Source: Levilactobacillus andaensis
GTDB taxonomy: Bacteria; Bacillota; Bacilli; Lactobacillales; Lactobacillaceae
Assembly: GCF_016861695.1 (NCBI RefSeq)
Contig: NZ_BOLP01000018.1
Span: 1-64,000 of the forward strand
Reading direction: 5' to 3'
DNA length: 64,000 nt
In this document: one piece after another, positions 35,618 through 45,147 of the stretch
How the letters are laid out: each line of letters opens with the position of its first letter
How positions within the stretch are numbered: position 1 is the stretch's first letter
Program-made: the position numbers and the translations under genes
Notes under the pieces: generated by a model
The model's database searches: none
Seen by the model: only the letters and a program-made list of their open reading frames with translations
What the model was told of the DNA's origin: nothing

Positions 35618-36173
35618 GAGTCATGTCCTCCTCTGGGTCAAACGTCTTGTGATACATGTCATCAATATAAGCCTGCAGGTCGGCAACGCTGTGACGGCGA
35701 GACCGTGCACATTCCTTGGCCGGCCGATTGCAAATAAAACACCGCCGAGCCTCCGCACCCAATTCGGTTCGGGACCAAGAATGACCCGTCCCGTCCAGCA
35801 CGTCGACATCAAAGATCCGGCCCAGGTCGGTCGTATCCTCAAACGTTGCGGCGAGTTGTTTCACGGTCGCGGCGGCAGTCATCGTCCGTAAGAACAGCTC
35901 GTTGCCGGCAACGGTGCCCCAGCTAGCCAACTGTTCCACGGCTATTCCGTTGGCCGTTAAAGCCGCCCGAAACTCATGCACCCCGCGGTTGAAGAGTTGC
36001 GTGATGGCCGCATTATTTTTAATTGGTCCAGGAATGTTCAGTTTGATGGCCAGCAATGTCTGGTGGGAATCGGCCCGCAGCGCTTCTCGTTGAAAGGCCG
36101 CCCGCCGATCCTTGTTCGCCAGTACCCCGGCAATGTCCAACGGCGTTCCCGTTTCAAAAATAGATGTCGTCAT
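35604..36173 (-). CDS. citX: Apo-citrate lyase phosphoribosyl-dephospho-CoA transferase
   Basis: Transfers the phosphoribosyl-dephospho-CoA group to the serine of the CitD acyl carrier subunit. The 189-residue sequence carries KLNIPGPIKNN and the C-terminal RCFICNRPAKECARSRRHS segment typical of CitX. The start at 36173 follows GAGGAGG; the frame remains open upstream to 36239 without a ribosome site. Separated from citF by two structured repeats (about 585 bases), which is unusual within the operon. Confidence 0.93.
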   Translation of the reverse strand: MTTSIFETGTPLDIAGVLANKDRRAAFQREALRADSHQTLLAIKLNIPGPIKNNAAITQLFNRGVHEFRAALTANGIAVEQLASWGTVAGNELFLRTMTAAATVKQLAATFEDTTDLGRIFDVDVLDGTGHSWSRTELGAEARRCFICNRPAKECARSRRHSVADLQAYIDDMYHKTFDPEEDMTRDDH

Positions 36174-36280
36174 CACAAACTCCTCCTCGTTATTCTTTAC
36201 AACAATAGCCATTGTAGCTAGCCAAGTCGCCAGCCGCAATGGCTATTCTCATTTATTTACTATACACAGTGGTTCTTTTC

Positions 36281-36445
36281 GCCTTACCGGCCGGCAGATA
36301 TGGGCTGGAACGGTGCGGACACAGCTTGAAGCCTCGAAAGTGCCGAGTCTTCAAGGCTGGTCTTCTGCTAAGCCGACGGAAAACCACCGTCAGCTAAGCA
36401 GAACGACGCGCCTGAGCCCATATCTGCCGACCTCTCGGCTTACAC
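36281..36445 (+). repeat. Structured intergenic repeat, type II, copy 14
   Basis: Between citF and citX. Ends GGCAGATATGGGCT/AGCCCATATCTGCC. First hairpin CTTGAAG-C-CTCG.../CCGAG-T-CTTCAAG with the C.U mismatch. Second hairpin TTCTGCTAAGC.../GCTAAGCAGAA. Antisense to the operon. Confidence 0.88.
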
Positions 36446-36554
36446 AGTCAATCCATGGCAACACGGACGAGACTAGCTATTGCACTGGTTATCCGCGTGG
36501 TACACCTTTACTAGCAAATTGAATTTTAACGCCTATCGCATTAGAAATCAATCT

Positions 36555-36744
36555 AAGCCGGAGGCGGCCAGGGATGTAGCCGGCCGTGTCGACGATGTAA
36601 GTCGGGGTATTTTCCCGACTTACATCGTGGGACGACCTCGGAGACACGCGGTCTTCGTGGCTTTGAGGCGAGCCGGAAGCCCGCTTCTCAGGCTGGAGGC
36701 GTTCCCCACAGCAGGCGGAATCCCTGGCAGCCGCAGCGCGACCA
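36555..36744 (-). repeat. Structured intergenic repeat, type I, copy 15
   Basis: Begins about 14 bases after the citF stop codon, in sense to the operon, and faces copy 14 across about 110 bases. The variable hairpin CGATGTAAGTCGGG/CCCGACTTACATCG (36593-36627) is perfect over 14 bp. Confidence 0.9.
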
Positions 36745-36757
36745 GTCAGATCTAATC

Positions 36758-38296
36758 CTAGTCCTTAACTTCCTTAACCGTGTCGATCACAGTACCGTCG
36801 CGGTATTCGATCAGGGCAACGGTACGGTCGGTGAATTCCAATGGCTTTGGCGTACCAACGCGCTTTTCGGCCATCTTCTGGAGGTCTTCGATCTTGTAGA
36901 CTGGCAGACCAGGAATGCTGCTCAAAACGGCGATCAAGTCGATCCGCTTAGGGTTGATTGCAATCCCAAATTCAGTGACCAAGACATCAACGGAGTCCCC
37001 AGGAGTAACAACGGTCGTCACGTCTGGCACAACGGTTGCGATTCGGCCCCGAACTAATGGCGCGGAGATGATGGTCAATTTACCAGTAGCGGCATCTTGG
37101 TGACCCCCAATGGCCCCACGGATGACACCATCGGAACCGGTCATGACGTTGACGTTAAACTTGGTGTCGATTTCCAGGGCACTCAAGATAACAACGTCCA
37201 ACTGGTCGACCATGGCACCCTTGTTGTCGGGATCGGCATACCAGGACGCATCGATTTCTTGTTGGTTACCGTTGGTGTGCATAGAATCTGCGGCACCCTT
37301 GTCGAAGTCTTGGACGTCCATCACCTTCTTGACCAGACCTTCATTTAACAGGTCGGTCGTCGGCTTAGTGATCCCACCTAAGGCAAATGACGCCTTGATC
37401 TGGTTGTCGATCATGGATTGACGCAGGTAACGGGTAACGGCCAATGCAGCACCACCGGAACCAGTTTGGAATGAGAAGCCATCCTTGAAGTATGGGGAGT
37501 GGGTGATGACATCGTTAACCATGGACGCAATCTTCAATTCCTTAGGGTCCTTGGTGAAACGAGTAGCACCGGAACCGATCTTGTCGGGGTCCCCAACCTT
37601 GTCGACCTTGACCACGTAGTCAACTTGCGTTTGCTTGATAGAAGCTGGCGTGTTCGGGTAGTCGACGATGTTATCGGTCAGTAAGACAACTTGGTCGGCG
37701 TATTGGGCGTCCATCAGGGCGTAACCCAATGAACCGAAGACCGCGTTACCTTCCATCCCGTTAGCGTTTCCTAAACGGTCAGCACTTGGTACACCCAAGA
37801 AGGCCACGTCGATCTTGATGTCGCCGTGTTCGATGGCCCGGGCCCGGTTTCCGTGTGACCGGAAGATAACGGGGTTCTTTAAGCCACCATGTGAAACGAA
37901 GTCTCCGAGAGAACCACGCATCCCAGAACTGGTGATGTTGGTGATGGTCCCAGCCTTGATGGCTTCGATGACCATGTCGTTCATGACACCAGTCAATGAG
38001 GATGGGGCTAACGTCAAGTTCTTAATGCCGGCGTCGATGATGACCCGCATCACTTGATTGAAGACAAAGTCCCCATTACGGAAGTGGTGGTGAAAGGAAA
38101 TGGTCATACCGTCTTTAACGGTGTCAGCAACGACTTGCTTGATGGAGTCGACGATCTTGTCGTCCCCCGTCGAGACGTGGACCTTAGGCGCAACCCGTTG
38201 AATTTCGGGATGGCCGATTTCGGTCGTTTCAAATGGCTTGTAGTCAAGCTCTTTCATTAAATCATCTGGTAACTCGCGATTTACTTTACTTTTCAA
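36758..38296 (-). CDS. citF: Citrate lyase alpha subunit (citrate CoA-transferase)
   Basis: Exchanges acetyl for citrate on the CitD carrier, the first half of citrate cleavage to acetate and oxaloacetate. Recognisable segments include [33 protein letters not shown] and [33 protein letters not shown]. The 512-residue product starts at a TTG (38296) 8 bases behind GAGGAGG; an upstream in-frame ATG at 38317 lies before the ribosome site. The start overlaps the citE stop by 11 bases, so translation is coupled. Confidence 0.95.
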   Translation of the reverse strand: MKSKVNRELPDDLMKELDYKPFETTEIGHPEIQRVAPKVHVSTGDDKIVDSIKQVVADTVKDGMTISFHHHFRNGDFVFNQVMRVIIDAGIKNLTLAPSSLTGVMNDMVIEAIKAGTITNITSSGMRGSLGDFVSHGGLKNPVIFRSHGNRARAIEHGDIKIDVAFLGVPSADRLGNANGMEGNAVFGSLGYALMDAQYADQVVLLTDNIVDYPNTPASIKQTQVDYVVKVDKVGDPDKIGSGATRFTKDPKELKIASMVNDVITHSPYFKDGFSFQTGSGGAALAVTRYLRQSMIDNQIKASFALGGITKPTTDLLNEGLVKKVMDVQDFDKGAADSMHTNGNQQEIDASWYADPDNKGAMVDQLDVVILSALEIDTKFNVNVMTGSDGVIRGAIGGHQDAATGKLTIISAPLVRGRIATVVPDVTTVVTPGDSVDVLVTEFGIAINPKRIDLIAVLSSIPGLPVYKIEDLQKMAEKRVGTPKPLEFTDRTVALIEYRDGTVIDTVKEVKD

Positions 38297-39200
38297 GGTA
38301 ATTACCCTCCTCATCAACTAAGTTGGACGCTTTAGCTAACTTCATGACCCGTTGTGCCCGCAGAACAACTGGGCGATCGACCATTTGGCCGTTCATGGAG
38401 ATTACACCGGAACCCTTTAATTTGGCTTCCTGAATAGCGTTGATCACGTTACGGGCGTTCTTGATTTCGGCTTCCGTTGGTTCGTAGATCTTGTTGACCA
38501 TTGGAATCTGGCGTGGGTTAACTAAGGACTTGCCATCAAAACCGAGTTGGTGAATGTATTCTGTTTCGCGGTAGAAGCCTTCCGTGTCATCCATGTTGGT
38601 GAAGACCGTATCGAAGGCAGCCACACCAGCGGCCCGCGCGGCATGGAGGACCATGTTACGGGCAAATTCAAGTTCACGGCCATCGGGGTAACGGTGGGTC
38701 TTCATGTCCGTCGTGTAATCTTCGGCGGATAAGGCGATCCCGATCATCCGGTCGGAAGCAGCGGCAATGTTAGCTGCCTGCAAGACACCTCTGGCACTTT
38801 CGATGGCGGCCATCAGGTGCGTTGACCCGGCTTCACGGCCGAATTCTTTTTCGGCAGCGGCGATGTCGGCATCCAACTTTTGTACCATTTCAGCGGATTC
38901 GGCTTTTGGCAAACGAATAACATCGATGCCGGCCTTAACCATGGCCTTCACGTCGTTATCGTAAAATGGCGTGTCCTGACCGTTGACCCGGACGACCATT
39001 TCAGCGTCGCCGTAGTCTTGCGTCTGTAAGGCTTCGTAGACCAATAAACGAGCGGCATCCTTTTCAGGCAAGGAAACTGAATCTTCCAAGTCAAACATGA
39101 TGGAGTCGGCACCGTAAATACCGGCGTCCTTGACCATTGCCGGGTTGTTCCCAGGAACGAACATCATTGTCCGGCGTAAACGTTCTTCATTCTCAGCCAT
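38286..39200 (-). CDS. citE: Citrate lyase beta subunit (citryl lyase)
   Basis: Splits citryl-carrier to oxaloacetate and acetyl-carrier. Contains [34 protein letters not shown] at the N-terminus, [16 protein letters not shown], and the metal-site region [10 protein letters not shown] with SAEDYTTDM. The length of 304 residues is normal. Start at 39200 follows GGGAGG and overlaps the citD stop as TAATG, showing coupling. Confidence 0.96.
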   Translation of the reverse strand: MAENEERLRRTMMFVPGNNPAMVKDAGIYGADSIMFDLEDSVSLPEKDAARLLVYEALQTQDYGDAEMVVRVNGQDTPFYDNDVKAMVKAGIDVIRLPKAESAEMVQKLDADIAAAEKEFGREAGSTHLMAAIESARGVLQAANIAAASDRMIGIALSAEDYTTDMKTHRYPDGRELEFARNMVLHAARAAGVAAFDTVFTNMDDTEGFYRETEYIHQLGFDGKSLVNPRQIPMVNKIYEPTEAEIKNARNVINAIQEAKLKGSGVISMNGQMVDRPVVLRAQRVMKLAKASNLVDEEGNYLEK

Positions 39201-39493
39201 TAGAGCACCTCCCATGCTGGTTTGTCGGTCGTTTCAGCAGCGCGTTGAACAGCGGCGATGGTCCGTGCCTTGATGACACAGTCCAAGGCACCCTTGTCGA
39301 CGGCCTTGACCTTAGCAGCAGTTACGCCCATGTCGTTTAACGTGGTCGTGATGACCGCCTCGATTTGATCGCCAAAAACCTTTTTAACGTCTGATTGCAA
39401 GTCGATAGCGATACCGCTGTCGGCCTGAGAAATCATTAACTGAATGTCGGAGGATTCCAATGTTCCGGCAATCGCAGTCTTTTTAATTTCCAT
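39200..39493 (-). CDS. citD: Citrate lyase gamma subunit (acyl carrier protein)
   Basis: A 97-residue acyl carrier subunit. The prosthetic group made by CitG and CitX is attached at Ser14, visible in AGTLESSD. It overlaps citC by 11 bases and citE by one base. Confidence 0.95.
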   Translation of the reverse strand: MEIKKTAIAGTLESSDIQLMISQADSGIAIDLQSDVKKVFGDQIEAVITTTLNDMGVTAAKVKAVDKGALDCVIKARTIAAVQRAAETTDKPAWEVL

Positions 39494-40559
39494 TAATGTT
39501 CATTCCTTCCTGAATTCTAGCCTGTAACTGAGTTAAGTTTTCCTGCATAAATTGATAGGTGGTCGCGGGGACCCAGTCGCGAACTGTGGCTAACTCATCA
39601 GCCGCAAGTGCGCGGCGGACCTGGGTAGCGGTGATAACGTTGTCGCCACTGGTCTGCCGGTCGATGACTTTAACAGCCACAGCCGGTGGGAGCTCCGTTT
39701 GTAAGACTTGATTGTAGATGCCCGTGGTCCGGGAGAACGGCTCGCTCCCCAAGTAACGCGTGGCGATGTGCAGCGCCGAAGCAATCTGGTCTCTGAACAA
39801 CCGGGCGTCTAACGTGGTCTGGTAACGAATCGCATCGTCTTGCGTAGGCAAGAAGTACGCGGGGAACGTCACGTAGCTGACCATGTACTGGTCACCACTG
39901 ACGACGACCACGTTGGTGAGGTCCGCGGTGCCGGCCTTGACTAACGCCAAGCGCTCGGCCGTGGTGAACAGCGACACATCGTCGTTGACCACGAAGACGT
40001 AGACCAGATCATTTTCACGGGCGGCCTGTTCGACCAGGTAGCGATGACCAAGCGTAAATGGATTGGCGTTCATCACGATGGCGCCGACCTTGCTGGCTGG
40101 CGTCAGGTGCCGGTCGGCCGCAGCCTGAGCGACGCGGCGAACGTAATCATCGACGCCGGTGTCCCCCGTTTCCAGGATGACGCCTAGGTCAGTGCGCGCC
40201 AGTTCGTGGAAACCCACGTGTTGAAAGCTGGTCGCGTACTTGACCTTGGTGAATACGAAGAGGTGAAAGATTCCGCGCTGCGCCAACAGGTTCATCAGCG
40301 CCGACACGATTGAATTGAAGTGACTGCCCTGCGTGGAAAACTTGTTGCACACGCCGACGTACTTCAGGACGTTTCCGGCCACGGACCCGGTCGCAATCAA
40401 GCTCCCACGTTCGTTGTAGATTCCCAAGGTGGTGTCGATCTGTTGGAGCTCGTTGGCTTGAAAATTAGAAATACCTAGCGACTCGAGAAATTCCTGCCAC
40501 TCCTTGAAGACGGCTGGATCGTTTAGGTTCAACGTTTGGACTGCCTGTTCGATGGGCAA
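39483..40559 (-). CDS. citC: [Citrate (pro-3S)-lyase] ligase
   Basis: Activates citrate lyase by acetylating its prosthetic group with ATP and acetate. The N-terminal GNAT-like portion (about 1-130) is followed by a nucleotidyltransferase domain with GAIVMNANPFTLGHRYLVEQAA. The 358-residue length is normal. It starts at a TTG (40559) behind GAGGAAGAGGGG. Upstream are a structured repeat and a gene fragment that separate it from the transporter gene by 457 bases. Confidence 0.94.
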   Translation of the reverse strand: MPIEQAVQTLNLNDPAVFKEWQEFLESLGISNFQANELQQIDTTLGIYNERGSLIATGSVAGNVLKYVGVCNKFSTQGSHFNSIVSALMNLLAQRGIFHLFVFTKVKYATSFQHVGFHELARTDLGVILETGDTGVDDYVRRVAQAAADRHLTPASKVGAIVMNANPFTLGHRYLVEQAARENDLVYVFVVNDDVSLFTTAERLALVKAGTADLTNVVVVSGDQYMVSYVTFPAYFLPTQDDAIRYQTTLDARLFRDQIASALHIATRYLGSEPFSRTTGIYNQVLQTELPPAVAVKVIDRQTSGDNVITATQVRRALAADELATVRDWVPATTYQFMQENLTQLQARIQEGMNINGN

Positions 40560-40613
40560 TCACCCCTCTTCCTCTTTTTTCTTTTTAAATTGCTGTGATA
40601 TTGATTAAACTTT

Positions 40614-40800
40614 ACCGCACTGCGGCGGCCAGGATTCCGTCTGCTGTGGGGACCGCCTGCAGCCTATGGAGCGGGCTTCCGGCTCGCCTTTAATCCGCGA
40701 GAAGCATGCGGCTCAAAGGTCGTCCTATGCCGTAAGTCGGGAAACAACCCCGACTAACGCCATCGACACAGCTGACTACATCCTGGCCGCCTCCGGCTAA
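40614..40800 (+). repeat. Structured intergenic repeat, type I, copy 16
   Basis: Antisense within the cit operon, between citC and the carrier gene. The last hairpin is imperfect (ATGCCGTAAGTCGGG.../CCCCGACTAACGCCAT) and the arms are more degraded than in other copies. Confidence 0.75.
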
Positions 40801-41010
40801 AGATTGCGCTGGAGGGCGACGGTGATTGCAGAGCAGTGGTGGCTATCTTTTGCAACATAGTCGCTCCACGCTACAATCGTTGAAACATACTCATCGTGAT
40901 ATGTCGATTCACACCGACTACTCACAACGCCCGTCACATCAGACACAACGAGAAGAGTCACATTCGTTATGTCAACACCAATCACAACAGTAGTCGAAGG
41001 CTGGCGGGGA
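40797..41010 (-). pseudogene. Possible fragment of a ROK-family gene
   Basis: About 65 codons reading TTVVIGVDITNVTLLVVSD and ending SAITVALQRNL. This resembles the start of the sugar-kinase-like domain of ROK regulators (IGVDI...SD.TG.VV, then ITVALQ). It begins right after the carrier gene stop and ends at the edge of repeat copy 16. Too short to be functional; the family call is tentative. Confidence 0.3.
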
Positions 41011-41016
41011 CGGAAA

Positions 41017-41997
41017 TTAGAGGTTCTGTAGCACCATGATAATAGGCACAACGACGATGAAGAGAACGGACGTAGAAACCACGATGTTCGTCGCAAACTT
41101 CACATCGCTATGGTACGTGTTAGCCAAGATTGGCAGCACGGCCAAGGATGGCGTTGCAGCTTGGATGATCAACGTTTGTTGGAACACGCTGCCCATGTGG
41201 ACACCGACGTGCATCCCAGCAAAGATGATGATGGCCATGATGATTGGAGAAACCACGAAACGACCAAGTAAGGTGCAGATGACGTTACCGTCAAAGCGCA
41301 TGTTGAGAATCCCAAAGCGCTTCAGCATAATCCCAATGTAGATCAATGATAGCGGCGTTACCAGCGCACCAATGTCGGTCAAGGCCGTGGTAGCGAAGGT
41401 CAATTTCATCAGGCCGTTTTCCCAACCTGGAATGTAAATGAATGGCAAAGAGATAATGAAACCCCAGAGTGGCGTTGGAATCAAGTGATGCCAGTCAAAG
41501 CTGGCCTTGTTGCCACCGTCGCGGTCAATTGTCGGGTCATCCCCAGCAATTACCCAAACACCCAACGTCCAAATAATAACCGTGTTGACGATGTAATACG
41601 TCAGCAGGTAAGGAACGGAGATTTGGCCAAACAAGGCAACGTTCAAAGGCATCCCAATGAACACGGTGTTGGCCCCGTTGATCGCCGTCATCATTAACCC
41701 ACGACGACCGCGAGGAACTTTAACGACCCGCACGAAGGCCCAGGCAACCAGGTAACCGACCAGAATGGAAATGATCGTGTAGATGACCCCAGTTGACAAC
41801 GTTGCTAATTTCGTAGGGTTGAAGAACTTCATCATTGCCATAAAGATTGAAGCTGGCAGTGAAATCTTCATAATTAATTTTGACAGTGAGCCGGAGAATT
41901 TTTCATCGAACCAACCCTTTTGTTGGCCGTAGTAACCCACAGCAATCATGAGGACGATTGCCAGGACACTCTGAATTGACGTCAAGAAAACATTCAT
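41017..41997 (-). CDS. AEC-family transporter (probable malate/citrate carrier)
   Basis: A 326-residue membrane protein with about ten TM segments of the auxin efflux carrier family, whose members include bacterial malate and citrate permeases. Notable segments are LPASIFMAMMKFF, NGANTVFIGMPLNVALFG and the half-helix region TPSLAVLPILANTY. It lies between citM and the citrate lyase genes, which makes citrate or malate the probable substrate. No CitP (2HCT) gene is present in the window, so this is the only candidate citrate importer of the cluster. Confidence 0.82.
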   Translation of the reverse strand: MNVFLTSIQSVLAIVLMIAVGYYGQQKGWFDEKFSGSLSKLIMKISLPASIFMAMMKFFNPTKLATLSTGVIYTIISILVGYLVAWAFVRVVKVPRGRRGLMMTAINGANTVFIGMPLNVALFGQISVPYLLTYYIVNTVIIWTLGVWVIAGDDPTIDRDGGNKASFDWHHLIPTPLWGFIISLPFIYIPGWENGLMKLTFATTALTDIGALVTPLSLIYIGIMLKRFGILNMRFDGNVICTLLGRFVVSPIIMAIIIFAGMHVGVHMGSVFQQTLIIQAATPSLAVLPILANTYHSDVKFATNIVVSTSVLFIVVVPIIMVLQNL

Positions 41998-42024
41998 AAG
42001 ACTAAAACTTCCTTTATCAACAAA

Positions 42025-43167
42025 TTATTTTGCGGCAGCCATGATGGCTTTTGTAACAGTTGCGACAACACCCTCATCGAAGACGCCCGGCACAATTCGG
42101 TCGGCCGTTGGTTGATCAACGAGACTGGCAAGGGCTTTAGCAGCGGTGGCTTCGATGTCGAGGTCCACGCGTTTCAAGCCGCTTCTGAGCAATCCCTTGA
42201 ACAATCCAGGGAAGACCAAGATGTTGTTGACTTGGTTGGCATATTGGCTAGAACCCGTGGCAATGACCTTAGCACCGGCTTCGGCAGCGACTTGCGGATT
42301 GATTTCCGGCTTCGGGTTAGCCAAGGCAAAGATGATTGGGTCAGCGGCCATGCGCTTCACTTGGTCAGCGGAGAGCACGTCAGCGTCGGACAAGCCGATG
42401 AAGACATCCTGACCATCAATGACATCATCTAAGGTGTCACCAGTCACGTTTAAGCCAATTTCCTTAGCCAAACCGGTTTGGTAGGCATTGTAGTTAGCTG
42501 AATCGGGCTTAACGACCCCGTCGATATCGACCAAGGTGATGTGCTTGATGCCAACACCGTTGAGCAATTTCGCAGTAGCCACGCCAGAAGCACCGACACC
42601 GTTCATCACGATCTTCAAGTCTTGTAATGGCTTGTTAACGACCTTGGCAGCGTTGATCAACCCGGCGAGAACGACGATGGCCGTCCCCTCTTGGTCGTCA
42701 TGGTAGACCGGAATGTCTAACTGGGCGGCCAGCTTTTCTTCAATTTCAAAGCAACGGGGTGCGGCGATGTCTTCCAAGTGAATCCCAGCAAATGAGAGGG
42801 AGATGTTCTTGATGGATTTGACGAAGTCGTCCACTGGAACTTGGTTTACGGCGAGTGGTAACGCGTTGACTCCAGCTAAGTCCTTATATAGAAGTGCTTT
42901 GCCTTCAACAACGGGTAACCCACCAGCGGGGCCAATGTTGCCTAAGCCCAAGACGGCTGACCCATCGGTGACGACAGCGACTAACTTACCGCTCATCGTC
43001 AACTTGTCCTTTAATTCGGGATCATGTTCAATGGCCTTAGAGATTTGAGCAACCCCCGGCGTATAGGCCTTCCCCAGATCGGACTTGTTCTTAACGTCCA
43101 TTTCGGCGCCAATCTCAAGCACCCCCGTATTTTCCTCATGGAGCTCAACAATTTCATCCTTGTCCAT
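42025..43167 (-). CDS. citM: Malic-enzyme-family oxaloacetate decarboxylase
   Basis: A 380-residue soluble malic-enzyme-like protein. In Weissella and Lactococcus the equivalent CitM decarboxylates oxaloacetate to pyruvate. Visible are YTPGVAQISKAIE, the catalytic-lysine region PVVEGKALLYKDLAG, metal ligands in VYHDDQEGTAIV and the dinucleotide fold MNGVGASGVATAKLL. First gene of the cit operon. The start at 43167 (MDKDEI) has AAAGGA 9 bases upstream; the ATG three codons earlier abuts that site. True NAD malic enzyme activity is the alternative. Confidence 0.85.
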   Translation of the reverse strand: MDKDEIVELHEENTGVLEIGAEMDVKNKSDLGKAYTPGVAQISKAIEHDPELKDKLTMSGKLVAVVTDGSAVLGLGNIGPAGGLPVVEGKALLYKDLAGVNALPLAVNQVPVDDFVKSIKNISLSFAGIHLEDIAAPRCFEIEEKLAAQLDIPVYHDDQEGTAIVVLAGLINAAKVVNKPLQDLKIVMNGVGASGVATAKLLNGVGIKHITLVDIDGVVKPDSANYNAYQTGLAKEIGLNVTGDTLDDVIDGQDVFIGLSDADVLSADQVKRMAADPIIFALANPKPEINPQVAAEAGAKVIATGSSQYANQVNNILVFPGLFKGLLRSGLKRVDLDIEATAAKALASLVDQPTADRIVPGVFDEGVVATVTKAIMAAAK

Positions 43168-43241
43168 TAAGTTCATTCCTTTCCGTTTCTAATATCTAAA
43201 TTCAACTTGCTAAATAGTTCGTGTAACTTTTAACAAGTCCT

Positions 43242-43270
43242 ATCTTACTCGCAGATTTTAAATTTTGCAA
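43242..43270 (-). promoter_or_regulatory. cit operon promoter
   Basis: TTGCAA (43265-43270) and TAAGAT (43242-43247) on the minus strand with a 17-base spacer, 75 bases before citM. Confidence 0.65.
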
Positions 43271-43279
43271 ATTTTTATT

Positions 43280-43380
43280 TTATTTTTTGATATATTTAAA
43301 AAGAACTGTTTTAAATGTTAAAATAGTATCAACCCATTTTAAATGTAATTGCCTATTTTACAGATTATTTCTATATTAGC
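43280..43380. promoter_or_regulatory. AT-rich candidate CitI operator region
   Basis: A very AT-rich stretch upstream of the cit promoter holds the direct repeat TTTTAAATGT at 43309-43318 and 43337-43346 (28 bp apart). CitI of Weissella binds AT-rich sites between citI and citM, so this is the likely activator region. Confidence 0.5.
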
Positions 43381-43601
43381 CACCTTTTCACCGGCTTTGA
43401 CGTCAATCAGCCGGCCAGCCCATAAGCTGTCCAGCTAAATTATGCTTGTCTGCCTGATTCGCGGCGCCCGAAACACCCGCTTTAGTTCCTTTACCTCCCC
43501 AACCAGGGCATTTGAGCCGGTAGAACTCACACGCCAGGTTAATTGCTAAAATGGTATACTTGATTTTGATATGACATTGCCAATTGGCAACCTCGTGTTA
43601 C

Positions 43602-43770
43602 TTTCGCCTTACCGGCCGGCAGATATGGGCTGGAACGGTGCGGGCACAACTTTAAGCCTCGAAAAAACCGAGTCTTAAAGGTTGGCCTTCTACTAAGCCA
43701 GCGGGAAAACCACCCACTGACTAAGCAGAACGACGCGCCTGAGCCCATATTTGCCGACCTCTCGGCTGAC
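43602..43770 (+). repeat. Structured intergenic repeat, type II, copy 17
   Basis: In the citM-citI intergenic region. Ends GGCAGATATGGGCT/AGCCCATATTTGCC. Hairpins TTTAAG-C-CTCG.../CCGAG-T-CTTAAA (C.U mismatch kept, flanking pair changed with both sides) and TTCTACTAAGC.../CTAAGCAGAA. Confidence 0.87.
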
Positions 43771-43876
43771 GCTAGTGCGCCATGGCAGCACAGATAATGA
43801 TTGGCAGAATTTTTATCAGCCAGTTGCAGGTAAAGATTGCTATGATTTACACCTTATGTCATAACAGACACTAATC

Positions 43877-44063
43877 AGAGCCGGAGGCGGTCAGGGATGT
43901 AGCCAGCCGTGGTAATCGCGGGAGCTGCAAGCTCCCACGATGGGCGACTTTGAAGACATGTGATCTTCATGGCTTCAAAGCGAGCGAGAAGACTGGTGGT
44001 TTTCCAGGCTGAAGCGTTCCCCACAGCAGGCGGAATCCCTGACCACCGCAGCGCGGACCAGCT
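43877..44063 (-). repeat. Structured intergenic repeat, type I, copy 18
   Basis: Faces copy 17 across about 105 bases and lies 60 bases before citI. Variable hairpin ATCGCGGGAGCT-gca-AGCTCCCACGAT (one mismatch). Middle hairpin CTTTGAAG/CTTCAAAG. Confidence 0.87.
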
Positions 44064-44122
44064 CACAAATTTTTACAACTAAACTTTTAATTCAAAACCT
44101 AAACCCAGCGGAGGACTGCAGT

Positions 44123-45076
44123 ATGGAAAAGAACTTGACCCACGAGGAACTGCTCGTTTTGATTGCCCAGGATTACTACTATGGTAGCCTGCCCATCTCG
44201 GATATTGCGAAAAAATACAATCTGAGCCGCTACCTCATCACCAAGGACCTCGATGAGGCGCTCAAAGCCGGCATTGTTTCCATTCAGATCAATGCACCCG
44301 TTGCGCGAAATTTCCAATTAGAAACGGAATTTAAAAAAGCATTCGACATCCCGCACGTTGCCATTCTGCGTGGCGACGGCAATTCCGATACGAACGCGGG
44401 CAACATCGTCGTTTACGCTGCAGAACGCATCGAACAGCTGATCACCGAGAGTCACGTGGTCGGCCTCGCTTGGGGCAGCACGGTCCACACCATCATCGAT
44501 CATTTCAAATCAGAGCTCCAAGAGGACCTGACCTTCACGCAGTTCGTCGGTGAGAATATGAAATACAACTCACGCGCTGGCTCCACCCGAATGGTTGAAC
44601 ACGCCGCCTCACGCTTTGAGGCCGACTACGTGACACTACCGGCACCCCTATACGTGACCAACCAAACGGTCCACGATTTACTGCCACAAGAGCCCGCCCT
44701 GCAACGGACCATGGCAATTGCCTCGCGAATGGACATGCTATTCTGCGGTATCGGAACAATTGCCTCGATTGACTCGATTCCCGTCTGGAAGGCGGCCAAG
44801 GCGCAGATTTTCCCTGGCGTCGACACTAGCCAGATTGCTGGGATGCTGTTTGGCCGGCCCTACGACATTCAGGGAAACTTCCTGACTCCGGAGAAGGACA
44901 CCGTCGTCGGCATCTCGCTCGACGAAGTATTGGCAACGCCCCGCCGCTTTGCCGTCATCAAGAGCAAGTTTAAGACTTACGCCGCACTCGGCGCCTTGCG
45001 AGGAAAATTGTTGACGGACCTCGTCATCGATGAAGGCATCGCCCAACGCATTTTGACAGCTGCTAAAGAAGTTTAA
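44123..45076 (+). CDS. citI: SorC-family regulator of citrate genes
   Basis: A 317-residue SorC/DeoR-type regulator. The N-terminal HTH (YYYGSLPISDIAKKYNLSRYLITKDL, about residues 18-43) is followed by a sugar-binding-like effector domain with GLAWGSTVHTII, TQFVGE and a C-terminal AALGALRGKLLTDLVIDEG. In Weissella paramesenteroides CitI is a citrate-responsive activator of the divergent cit operon; the same orientation here supports that role. Ribosome site GCGGAGGA upstream. Confidence 0.88.
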   Translation: MEKNLTHEELLVLIAQDYYYGSLPISDIAKKYNLSRYLITKDLDEALKAGIVSIQINAPVARNFQLETEFKKAFDIPHVAILRGDGNSDTNAGNIVVYAAERIEQLITESHVVGLAWGSTVHTIIDHFKSELQEDLTFTQFVGENMKYNSRAGSTRMVEHAASRFEADYVTLPAPLYVTNQTVHDLLPQEPALQRTMAIASRMDMLFCGIGTIASIDSIPVWKAAKAQIFPGVDTSQIAGMLFGRPYDIQGNFLTPEKDTVVGISLDEVLATPRRFAVIKSKFKTYAALGALRGKLLTDLVIDEGIAQRILTAAKEV

Positions 45077-45086
45077 ACACATACGA

Positions 45087-45139
45087 AAAGGCATCAGCTG
45101 ACTTCCCCTTAGTTTGGGAAACTCATCTGATGCCTTTTT
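45087..45139. terminator. Bidirectional terminator after citI
   Basis: AAAAGGCATCAGCTGA...TCATCTGATGCCTTTTT hairpin between convergent genes. Confidence 0.9.
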
Positions 45140-45147
45140 AAATCCAC

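Noticed and set aside
36480-36755. 91-codon plus-strand frame next to citF
   Set aside because: It is the translated sequence of repeat copy 15; there is no ribosome site.
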